From assembly GCA_913058395.1 (NCBI GenBank), contig CAJXQI010000021.1, positions 22,201 to 86,200 on the forward strand: a DNA stretch of 64,000 nt, read 5' to 3'. Below, one piece after another: positions 1 through 8,506 of the stretch. The stretch is from an uncultured Colwellia sp. (GTDB lineage Bacteria; Pseudomonadota; Gammaproteobacteria; Enterobacterales; Alteromonadaceae). The stretch's first letter is position 1. Each line of letters opens with the position of its first letter. Under the pieces are notes generated by a model. It ran no database searches. It was not told where the DNA came from and saw only the letters and a list, made by a program, of their open reading frames with translations. The translations under genes were made by a program, and so were the position numbers.

Positions 1-2
1 GA

Positions 3-632
3 TATACCTTTAATTTTAATGATCAAAAGGTGATTTCGATTTTTGCCTCAGGTGACTTAACCGTGACTCGTGATCAAATCAGTAATTGGTTAAAGAAAGA
101 AGAAGATCCGGCTTATGTTAATTGTACTGACTCTACGTTTGCCGCATTTTTAAATGGTTTTATTAATGAACGTCGCGGTAAGAAAGAAGGCGAAGCACCT
201 AAAGCTGAAAAGCGTTTGAACAATAATATAATTTTAACTAAGCTTAAAATTGCTTTTAATTTAAAAGCTGAAGACATTATAGATATGTTGGCGCTGGCAA
301 ACTTTAAGCTGAATAAGCCTGAGTTGAGTGCATTTTCTCGCAAGCCTGAGCATAAAAATTATCGCGAATGTAAAGACCAAGTATTACGTAACTTTTTACA
401 AGGTGTTGATAAGAAATTTCATGTTCAGCGTCGTGCTAAAGCGCAAGTGAAAAGTTCTGTTGTTGAAGATGCGCCAGATAAGTTAGAAAAAGTATTAGAA
501 AACAAGAATTATAATGCGGCGAAGCCTAAAGCAAGTAAGATTTATGTTAACCCTAATAAAAAAAAGGTTGAACGTAAACCCGGTGAACGTAAGGTATTAA
601 AGTTAAAACCAAAAGATATTTGGGGCGAGTAA
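3..632 (+). CDS. DUF1456 (YehS-like) protein, 5' end missing
   Basis: The reading frame is open to the left edge of the window. Codons before the first possible start (GTG at 30) read YTFNFNDQK and continue smoothly into VISIFASGD, which matches the early part of E. coli YehS. The true start is therefore outside the window. Two repeats of the DUF1456 module are visible, one ending near FLNGFINERRGK and one near the phrase HKNYRECKDQVLRNFLQG. The family is small and conserved in Gammaproteobacteria but its function is not known. The C-terminal 65 residues are lysine-rich and look like a flexible, nucleic-acid-friendly tail (inference) that extends beyond the usual family length. No clear terminator follows. 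Confidence 0.85.
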   Translation, partial: YTFNFNDQKVISIFASGDLTVTRDQISNWLKKEEDPAYVNCTDSTFAAFLNGFINERRGKKEGEAPKAEKRLNNNIILTKLKIAFNLKAEDIIDMLALANFKLNKPELSAFSRKPEHKNYRECKDQVLRNFLQGVDKKFHVQRRAKAQVKSSVVEDAPDKLEKVLENKNYNAAKPKASKIYVNPNKKKVERKPGERKVLKLKPKDIWGE

Positions 633-713
633 TTTTTAATTAAAGAATTCATAACTTTATGATATAAGTAGGACATAAGAGATTCTTAATAATTAGAAAA
701 ATAAGGAAGAATT

Positions 714-1178
714 ATGTCTGAAGATATGCAAGCTGAAAACAAGCAAGCACCAGAGATTGTTGCTATACCTAAGTGGTTTAAAGTCGCAGCGATTTTAGCG
801 TTTGTTTGGAATTTACTCGGGGTAATGGCGTTTGTTGGTCAAATGATGATGACGCCAGAAATGATTGCTGAATTACCGCAAGCCGAACAAGATTTATATG
901 CCACTACGCCAATATGGGCTACTGTTGCTTTTGCTTTTGCCGTTTTTGCGGGTGCACTGGGAAGTTTGGCCTTAGTGTTGAAGAAAAATATGTGTTACCC
1001 GTTATTTGTTGTCTCATTTGTTGGCGTTGTTGTGCAAATGTTTCACTCATTTTTCATCAGTAACTCGTTTGACGTATACGGCCCCGGCGGAATGATTATG
1101 CCAATAATGGTTATTGTTATCGCATTTTTCTTAGTACGCTTTGCCGCTAAAGGTATTAATAATAAGTGGTTTAATTAG
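714..1178 (+). CDS. Small four-helix inner-membrane protein, unknown function
   Basis: This 154-residue protein has a polar N-terminal tail (about residues 1-22) and then four hydrophobic segments, near residues 24-45, 66-87, 93-115 and 124-143. A charged linker rich in Met, Glu and Pro lies between segments 1 and 2. A purine-rich Shine-Dalgarno (AAGGAAG) stands a few bases before the ATG. The protein resembles small uncharacterised membrane proteins common in marine Gammaproteobacteria, but I do not recognise a named family and propose no function. It is a single-gene unit closed by a hairpin terminator. Confidence 0.8.
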   Translation: MSEDMQAENKQAPEIVAIPKWFKVAAILAFVWNLLGVMAFVGQMMMTPEMIAELPQAEQDLYATTPIWATVAFAFAVFAGALGSLALVLKKNMCYPLFVVSFVGVVVQMFHSFFISNSFDVYGPGGMIMPIMVIVIAFFLVRFAAKGINNKWFN

Positions 1179-1213
1179 CAGCATAATGTAGACGCTGTTA
1201 CTTGTTTTAAAGG

Positions 1214-1234
1214 CCTGCAATTGCAGGTTTTTTT
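1214..1234 (+). terminator. Rho-independent terminator after the small membrane protein
   Basis: A self-complementary CCTGCAATTGCAGG stem is followed directly by a run of seven T. It lies 35 bases after the stop codon at 1178. Confidence 0.75.
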
Positions 1235-1331
1235 AATATTTAAGCGATAGAAAAATACTAATATTGTCATCACTAGTGATACAATTTATTCATACTCTTC
1301 ATGAACATAATTTTTACGGTTTAACCAATAA

Positions 1332-2318
1332 ATGCTGGCAAATTTGAAAGCTAAATTACTAGGTACAATATTGTGCACGGTAATAGCCATTGTAGCGGCG
1401 ATAATTGCTACCCGTTATCAAGCCCCTGTAATGCTGTTCGCTTTATTATTAGGTTTAACTGCCCATGCTTTTTATCGTAAAAGCAATATTCAGCAAGGTG
1501 TAAATTTCTGCTCTCGTGAGTTACTGCGTTTATGTGTCGGCTTACTGGGCGTGCGTATTGCATTTGCTGACATCGTATCACTGGGAATCACTCCACCGTT
1601 AATTGTCATGACTAGCATGGCGTTAACCATCATTTTTGGAGTTTTATTTTCCCGAGTATTAGGTTTACCAAAAACCTTTGGCGTACTTTCTGGTGGCGCG
1701 GTTGCCGTGTGTGGTGTTTCTGCCGCTGCTGCTATATCAACGGTGTTACCCAAAGATAAATCTCAAGAAAAGTATTTTGCGCTTACGGTTATTGGTATTA
1801 CTACGTTTAGTACGTTATCAATGATTTTTTATCCTATTCTCACCGGTTATTTAGGTTTCTCTGATCAGTTAGCCGGGGTTTTTATTGGCGGTGCTATTCA
1901 TGATGTTGCACAGGTGGTTGGTGCCGGTTATACCATTTCTCCTGAAGCGGGTGATGTGGCAACTTATATAAAATTATTGCGAGTAGCGCTATTAATGCCA
2001 ATTGTGATGATGGTGTTTTTTGCTTTTAAAGAGCGAGATAGCAAAATGAGTGGTGGCGTAAGTGCCTTTATTCCAGGCTTCTTAATCCTGTTTTTCGTTT
2101 TAGCCTTTTTAAAGAATATTGGCGTGATGCCAGCGTGGCTAATTGAGATTATTCGAAGCTTATCGAGTAATTTACTAGTGGTAGCAATTGCTGCTATTGG
2201 CGTAAAAACGTCATTAAAGCAAGTGGTGTCGGTTGGCTGGCGACCGGTTTTACTGATGGGGTGTGAGACTGTTTTTCTAGCAAGTTTGATCATTGGCAGT
2301 ATCTTATTCTTTTACTAA
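1332..2318 (+). CDS. yeiH: YeiH-family putative sulfate exporter (UPF0324)
   Basis: The 328-residue protein has about ten hydrophobic segments along its whole length. It has the glycine-rich family signatures SGGAVAVCGVSAAAAIS (near residue 120) and FIGGAIHDVAQVVGAGYT (near 185). These mark the YeiH/UPF0324 family, a group of inner-membrane proteins annotated as putative sulfate exporters on weak evidence; E. coli YeiH is regulated by the LysR protein YeiE. No LysR gene is adjacent here. The start is the ATG at 1332, followed by a typical hydrophobic N-terminus. The downstream gap to the convergent kinase gene is filled by an inverted-repeat element. Confidence 0.85.
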   Translation: MLANLKAKLLGTILCTVIAIVAAIIATRYQAPVMLFALLLGLTAHAFYRKSNIQQGVNFCSRELLRLCVGLLGVRIAFADIVSLGITPPLIVMTSMALTIIFGVLFSRVLGLPKTFGVLSGGAVAVCGVSAAAAISTVLPKDKSQEKYFALTVIGITTFSTLSMIFYPILTGYLGFSDQLAGVFIGGAIHDVAQVVGAGYTISPEAGDVATYIKLLRVALLMPIVMMVFFAFKERDSKMSGGVSAFIPGFLILFFVLAFLKNIGVMPAWLIEIIRSLSSNLLVVAIAAIGVKTSLKQVVSVGWRPVLLMGCETVFLASLIIGSILFFY

Positions 2319-2341
2319 AAATGAACGCTAGATACTTGTTA

Positions 2342-2607
2342 TATACCCAAGCCACTTGAAGATGTAGTTTCAGAGTTAAGCTAGGAAATCAGAGCAAGGT
2401 GCAGCACGCAGGTAATGGTTGCTCCCTTATCAAGTGCTACAACGCTGAACTGGTTTTCTAGCTTAGCTCCCATAGGGCAAGGCGATAAAGGGTCATCTCC
2501 TACGTTATTGATTTCTACAATGGAATAACCATTCTATTCAATCAATGCCTTGGTGCTAACCCTTTCTCGACTTGCTGAATCCTGCATTTTCAAGTGGCTT
2601 GGGTATA
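2342..2607. repeat. 266-bp inverted-repeat element, copy 1
   Basis: The ends are a perfect 19-bp inverted repeat: TATACCCAAGCCACTTGAA at 2342-2360 and its reverse complement at 2589-2607. Pairing continues a few bases inward with single mismatches. Inside is a second inverted pair (GTTAAGCTAG region 2371-2391 against CTAGCTTAG region 2450-2470). It has no usable reading frame. A second copy lies at 41716-41980. It fills the gap between two convergent genes and looks like a MITE or other non-coding structured repeat. Confidence 0.85.
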
Positions 2608-2612
2608 AATAG

Positions 2613-3479
2613 TTAGAACTCACTATCTACTGCATTTGCTTCACCAATTCGGGCTATTCTTGCTTCTTCTTCTTCAAAAGCGGCTTTAATTTCTTCTAAT
2701 ACCGTATCTACGTCAGCACTGGCGGTATCTTCTTTGAATAACCCGGTAAGTTCAGACTCAGGTGTTAATTCACCAGCTTCAAACAATGCCCACATTTCAT
2801 CAGCATATTTACTCTGCTTCAACGCTGGGCAGAATTGACCATAATAATTAGTCATATTGATAACATCGCGTTTTAGCATGGCTTTGGCGTTGTTATTAGC
2901 GGAGGCGTCAACCGCTTGTGGTAAATCGATAATGACAGGGCCGTAATCGTCTACTAGCACGTTAAACTCTGATAAATCACCATGAATAATACCAGCGCAA
3001 AGCATCAACTTTACGTAATGCATGACTAATGTGTGATCTTCTAACGCTTGTTCTTCAGACATAACAACATCGTTTAATCGAGGTGCTACATCACCTTCAT
3101 CATCGGTGACTAGCTCCATCAATAAAACGCCATCAAAACAACCAAAAGGGTGAGGTACGCGAACACCTGCTTCGGCTAATTTATATAGTGCGTCCACTTC
3201 AGCATTTTGCCATGCAGATTCTTGCTGATCACGACCGTATTTAGAGCCTTTTTCCATTGCTCTAGCACGACGACTGTTTCGGCTTTTTCTGCCTTCTTGA
3301 TATTGCGCGGCTTTTTTAAAACTACGTTTTATCGCTTCTTTGTAGACTTTTGCACAGCGAATATCGTCGCCACAACGAACCATATAAACGGTGGCTTCTT
3401 TACCACTCATTAATTGGCTTATTACTTCATCTACTAGGCCATCATCAACAAGTGGCTGTATGCGTTTAGGTACTTTCAT
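2613..3479 (-). CDS. RIO1-type serine protein kinase
   Basis: The protein has the hallmarks of the RIO kinase fold: a glycine-poor nucleotide loop MSGKEATVYMV, the catalytic loop HGDLSEFNVLV, and the metal-binding motif reading IDLPQAVD instead of DFG. A long basic insertion rich in Arg/Lys (SFKKAAQYQEGRKSRNSRR) precedes the mid-domain, as in bacterial RIO1 proteins. Bacterial members phosphorylate themselves and have been linked to stress responses in related genera; the substrate here is unknown. I chose the ATG at 3479 (MKVPKRIQPL) because homologous proteins begin near this residue. An in-frame ATG at 3494 would add five residues. The acidic C-terminal tail (EEIKAAFEEEEARIARIG) is probably a helix. 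Confidence 0.85.
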   Translation of the reverse strand: MKVPKRIQPLVDDGLVDEVISQLMSGKEATVYMVRCGDDIRCAKVYKEAIKRSFKKAAQYQEGRKSRNSRRARAMEKGSKYGRDQQESAWQNAEVDALYKLAEAGVRVPHPFGCFDGVLLMELVTDDEGDVAPRLNDVVMSEEQALEDHTLVMHYVKLMLCAGIIHGDLSEFNVLVDDYGPVIIDLPQAVDASANNNAKAMLKRDVINMTNYYGQFCPALKQSKYADEMWALFEAGELTPESELTGLFKEDTASADVDTVLEEIKAAFEEEEARIARIGEANAVDSEF

Positions 3480-3606
3480 GGCGTCGTTATACATTAGTTA
3501 GGGTACGGATGATATAACAAAATTATAAGTTTTTGTTTATCAATAGATTAAAACGTTGCTATGTTGAGGTAAAATAGCAAAATTATCAAACAATAAGTGC
3601 GTGATT

Positions 3607-4542
3607 ATGATCCCTTTTATCAGCCAACTAGCAAAAAATGAACAAGTTTTATGGCTTCAAGCACTTAGTGAAGCGCTACCCAGTGAGAGTATTATTTTAG
3701 CGGATGATGTGCCCCATGATCAAAAACACCTTTGCACGTTAGCCATTGTTGCTAACCCTGATTTAGCCACATTGTCACAATTTAAAAACTTACATTGGCT
3801 GCATAGTGTGTGGGCGGGCGTTGAAAAATTGATGGCAACATTGCAAACGTCAGCGATTAAAGTGGTGAGGTTGGTTGACCCTATGCTCAGCCAAACGATG
3901 GCAGAAGCGGTACTGGCGTGGAGTTTATATTTACACCGTGATATGCCAACTTATGCGAGGCAACAGCGGAAAACGCAATGGCTGCAACAAGCTTATGTTC
4001 CAGCTAGTCAAAGACGTATTGGCATTTTAGGCTTAGGCGAATTAGGCTGCGTTAGTGCTATGCAGTTAAAAAGTAATGGTTTTCAGGTGATGGGGTGGAG
4101 CCGATCTGCTAAAACCTTAGCGGATATTTCGACTTTTAGCGATGAAAGTGGCTTAGCTGAGATGGCGGCACAAAGTGACATTCTAATATGTTTGTTACCG
4201 CTAACGCCTGCGACCAAAGGGATAGTTAATTCAGCGTTACTTAATAAAATGCCGAAGGGGAGTTCAGTGGTTAACTTTGCTCGTGGCGGTATTATTGCGA
4301 CTGATGATTTATTGAAAGCATTAGACAATAAGCAGATTAAGCATGCGGTACTTGATGTATTTGAACAAGAGCCTTTATCAAGTACTAGTGAATTTTGGCA
4401 GCACCCGAATATTACTGTGTTACCGCATATTTCAGCACCCACCAATATGAATTCTGCCTGTACTATTGTGGCGGACAACATTTTGCAATATCGACAAACG
4501 GGTCAATTGCCTGAGTGTGTTGATAAAGTTAAAGGTTATTAG
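3607..4542 (+). CDS. ghrA: Glyoxylate/hydroxypyruvate reductase A-like 2-hydroxyacid dehydrogenase
   Basis: This is a D-2-hydroxyacid dehydrogenase. The Rossmann dinucleotide motif GILGLGELG lies near residue 140. The catalytic trio is visible as Arg in VNFARGG, Glu in DVFEQEP and His in LPHISAPT. Overall length (about 311 residues) and the short N-terminal domain with HSVWAGVE fit the GhrA group, which reduces glyoxylate and hydroxypyruvate with NADPH. Substrate choice cannot be proved from sequence. I chose the ATG at 3607; a GTG two codons upstream (3601) is an alternative. It stands alone between two minus-strand genes. Confidence 0.8.
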   Translation: MIPFISQLAKNEQVLWLQALSEALPSESIILADDVPHDQKHLCTLAIVANPDLATLSQFKNLHWLHSVWAGVEKLMATLQTSAIKVVRLVDPMLSQTMAEAVLAWSLYLHRDMPTYARQQRKTQWLQQAYVPASQRRIGILGLGELGCVSAMQLKSNGFQVMGWSRSAKTLADISTFSDESGLAEMAAQSDILICLLPLTPATKGIVNSALLNKMPKGSSVVNFARGGIIATDDLLKALDNKQIKHAVLDVFEQEPLSSTSEFWQHPNITVLPHISAPTNMNSACTIVADNILQYRQTGQLPECVDKVKGY

Positions 4543-4572
4543 CTGTTAGTTATTAGTTAAGAGTGAAGCCTG

Positions 4573-5442
4573 TTAAAGGGCTAGGTGCTCACTTAAGTAA
4601 TCAACTAAGGCACGTATTTTTGGCGAGAGTTGACGGTTATGCGGATATACCGCCCATATGCCTTCATCGGCTTCTTGAAATTGGCTTAGTAATGGCAATA
4701 ACTTTCCTTGTGAAATAAAGTCTTTCACGTAATAGTCAGGTAGCTGAACAATGCCTAAGCCTTTTAATGCCGCATCGGTTAATCCCGTGCCGTTATTGTA
4801 ACGAAGCGAGCCTTTAACTTTAATGGTTTTTTCTTTTCCTGCGACTTTAAAGCGCCAATAATCTAGTGTACCTAACAAGCAACTATGATCGTTGAGCTCA
4901 GATAATGAATGCGGCATGCCGTATTTTTCAAGATACTGTGGTGAAGCGCAAAGATAGTTTGTTCGACTCCCTAGCTTCTTCGCCATCAATGTTGAATCAG
5001 CCAATTTGCCTAAACGAATGGCTAAATCGAAACCTTGTTCAACCATATCAACTTTTTGGTTACTCAAGTATGCACTGACCTGAACCTCACTGTGCTGTTG
5101 AATAAAGTCATTGACTAAGGGCAGTATTTTCTGTTCACCGTAGGTTACGGGAGCCGTTAGTTTTATATGACCTTGTGGCTTTTGTTGCAAGTTAGTCACC
5201 ACGCGCTCTGCTTCTTCAATACCATCTAAAACACTGCGGCAATGCTGGTAGAAAAGTTGCCCCTCTTGGGTTAATGATACTTTTCGCGTGGTTCGATAGA
5301 GTAACTTGACGTTAAGCCTTTGCTCTAATGCGGTAATTCTACGACTTACGTGTGCGGTAGATATGTTGAGCTTCTTTGCTGTCTGAGTAAAACTGGTTGT
5401 TTCTGCAACATAAACAAACTCACTAATACCATCAAAGTTCAT
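4573..5442 (-). CDS. LysR-family transcriptional regulator beside frmAB
   Basis: Residues 1-60 form the winged helix-turn-helix (FTQTAKKLNISTAHVSRRI), and residues 90-289 the substrate-binding domain of the LysR family. The length, 289 residues, is typical of the CrgA-like subgroup. It is transcribed away from the glutathione-dependent formaldehyde genes, with a 284-bp divergent intergenic region between them. LysR proteins commonly control the divergent neighbour, so regulation of frmAB is a fair inference. The usual E. coli repressor FrmR is not present here. The effector is unknown. Confidence 0.85.
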   Translation of the reverse strand: MNFDGISEFVYVAETTSFTQTAKKLNISTAHVSRRITALEQRLNVKLLYRTTRKVSLTQEGQLFYQHCRSVLDGIEEAERVVTNLQQKPQGHIKLTAPVTYGEQKILPLVNDFIQQHSEVQVSAYLSNQKVDMVEQGFDLAIRLGKLADSTLMAKKLGSRTNYLCASPQYLEKYGMPHSLSELNDHSCLLGTLDYWRFKVAGKEKTIKVKGSLRYNNGTGLTDAALKGLGIVQLPDYYVKDFISQGKLLPLLSQFQEADEGIWAVYPHNRQLSPKIRALVDYLSEHLAL

Positions 5443-5717
5443 GCTTGTTCCTTAGTCTCTATCGATCACTTAAACCTAATTGTTACATATAGGTAAAAGT
5501 AATTTGTTGTTTTGCTATATTATCATTTTACAGGAAATAAATATAATAGCTTCATTGATTAAGTTTGCAGTTTTAGAAAAATCGTTATGACTGATTATAT
5601 TCAACTATAGTTATTTGTACTTTTTAAAATAAACCGCATGAACTTTTGCACACTCAGTTACTAAGTAAGCGAAAAGCGTTTAGTGACAGATGAAAAATTA
5701 ACTTTTATAAGTATTGA

Positions 5718-6857
<1,140 letters not shown>

Positions 6858-6951
6858 TTTTTAAGCTTATTGCATACAAGCTTAGTGCATAGTAGATACT
6901 TGCCTTGAAACACTTCAAGGCAAGCTTAGGATTCAGTTAAAAGGTTTTCCA

Positions 6952-7791
6952 ATGACGATAGAAAATATCAGTGCCAATAAAAGCTTCGGTGGTTGGCATA
7001 AACAATACAGCCATTATTCAAACAGTGTTAATGGCACTATGCGTTTTGCGATTTATTTACCGCCACAGGTTGCAAAGGGTGAAAAAGTTCCAGTACTTTA
7101 TTGGTTATCAGGCTTAACCTGTAGCGATGAAAACTTTATGCAAAAAGCAGGCGCGCAACGTATAGCTGCAGAATTAGGCATTGCCATTGTGGCGCCTGAT
7201 ACTAGCCCTAGAGGTGAAGATGTTGCCAATGATGATGGCTATGACTTAGGCCAAGGTGCCGGTTTTTATGTTAATGCGACACAAGCTCCGTGGAATAAGC
7301 ATTTTCAGATGTATGATTACATTGTTAATGAATTACCAGAGTTGATTGAAGCAACATTTCCTGTAACTCAGCAACGGGCAATTTCAGGTCATTCAATGGG
7401 CGGACATGGCGCGTTAATGATAGCACTGAAAAATGCCAGTCGTTATAGCTCAGTATCGGCATTTAGTCCTATTACTAATCCGGTTAATTGTCCGTGGGGA
7501 CAAAAGGCTTTTAGTGCTTATTTAGGCAATGATAAAGCAACTTGGCATGATTATGACGCTAGTGTATTAATGCGTAACGCTACTGAATTTGTGCCTGCAA
7601 GAGTTGACCAAGGTAAAGGTGATGACTTTTTAGTTGAACAATTAAAGCCCGAAGCGTTAGTGGCTGCAGCAACAGAAAGTGATTATCCGCTTGTGCTAAA
7701 TCAGCATGAAGCTTACGACCATAGCTATTACTTTATCGCTAGCTTTATTGAAGAGCATTTACGTTTTCATAGTGAGCATTTTGTAAAGTAG
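6952..7791 (+). CDS. frmB: S-formylglutathione hydrolase
   Basis: This esterase-D type alpha/beta hydrolase cleaves S-formylglutathione to formate and glutathione, the second step after FrmA. The nucleophile is Ser148 in GHSMGGHGAL. The oxyanion region WLSGLTCSDENF and the phrase APDTSPRGEDV are family hallmarks, and the late Asp and His lie near ESDYPLVLNQHEAYDHSYYF. Length is 279 residues, as expected. The gene is the second of the frm pair and ends at a strong terminator. Confidence 0.95.
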   Translation: MTIENISANKSFGGWHKQYSHYSNSVNGTMRFAIYLPPQVAKGEKVPVLYWLSGLTCSDENFMQKAGAQRIAAELGIAIVAPDTSPRGEDVANDDGYDLGQGAGFYVNATQAPWNKHFQMYDYIVNELPELIEATFPVTQQRAISGHSMGGHGALMIALKNASRYSSVSAFSPITNPVNCPWGQKAFSAYLGNDKATWHDYDASVLMRNATEFVPARVDQGKGDDFLVEQLKPEALVAAATESDYPLVLNQHEAYDHSYYFIASFIEEHLRFHSEHFVK

Positions 7792-7842
7792 CGAGATTAA
7801 TTTAGCGCTGAAACTGCACCTTTAAGTGGTTTAAGTATAGCG

Positions 7843-7878
7843 AAAAGCTAGCCTGTTGATGATCAACGGCTAGCTTTT
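7843..7878. terminator. Terminator between frmB and the sortase gene
   Basis: A long stem (AAAAGCTAGCC paired with GGCTAGCTTTT, extended inward through GTTGAT/ATCAAC with one bulge) sits between two convergent genes. T runs on both strands suggest it works in both directions. Confidence 0.8.
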
Positions 7879-7911
7879 TCATTTTAGGACCGGGTCTTTA
7901 AATATTGAAAT

Positions 7912-8505
7912 TTACAAAAGCTTTGCGGTGATGACGTAACGTTCGTTAGCGTCGTTACCTATGGCGTTAAATGGGTAACAGGTAATGAGGATTAAGCTGC
8001 TGTCATTGGCTAGAACCGGTAATTGCCCTGATGAAGCGTCAACAATATCAATCGCTTCAACTTGGTATAACTGACTTTGCCCGTGTTGATCTGTCATTGA
8101 AATGACATCTTTCATTAGTATATCCTCCAAAAAAGCAAAATGACTATCGCGATGTCCTGCAACGACAAAAGGTTGAGCGCTATTGGTTTGATTAAAGGGC
8201 GCAATAGCGCCAGCTGAAAACGCCAGTGTGGTTGGGTCGCCACCATTTAGCACAACAATATCTTCATTTAGGCGTTTAAATGACAACTCGGCAATGGGAA
8301 AAGTATCAGCCCATGGCCAAGGTTTTATTGCAACTTTCGTATTTGTTGTTTTATTGCCTTGAAGTTGGTTTTGCTGCGTCATTGCTTCTTGCCAGCTATA
8401 ACTAATTAACGCTTGTGACAGCCATGCTTTAGTTGGTAGCCAACTGGCATTAATGCACAGTAAGCTACCGATAAGTAATAACGCTTTAAAGGCGATAGTC
8501 GACAT
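7912..8505 (-). CDS. Class GN sortase
   Basis: This is a Gram-negative sortase, a membrane-anchored cysteine transpeptidase. After an N-terminal hydrophobic anchor, the sortase barrel shows the catalytic His118 in VVAGHRDSHF, Cys176 in LILITCYPF and Arg189 in NERYVITAK, numbered from the ATG at 8505. That ATG lies one base after the stop codon of the upstream target gene (TAACATG), which suggests translational coupling. A GTG at 8523 is a weaker alternative start. Its likely single dedicated substrate is the neighbouring VIT/VWA protein. Such one-to-one pairs are known from marine Proteobacteria, where their function is still poorly defined. Confidence 0.9.
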   Translation of the reverse strand: MSTIAFKALLLIGSLLCINASWLPTKAWLSQALISYSWQEAMTQQNQLQGNKTTNTKVAIKPWPWADTFPIAELSFKRLNEDIVVLNGGDPTTLAFSAGAIAPFNQTNSAQPFVVAGHRDSHFAFLEDILMKDVISMTDQHGQSQLYQVEAIDIVDASSGQLPVLANDSSLILITCYPFNAIGNDANERYVITAKLL

Positions 8506-8506
8506 G

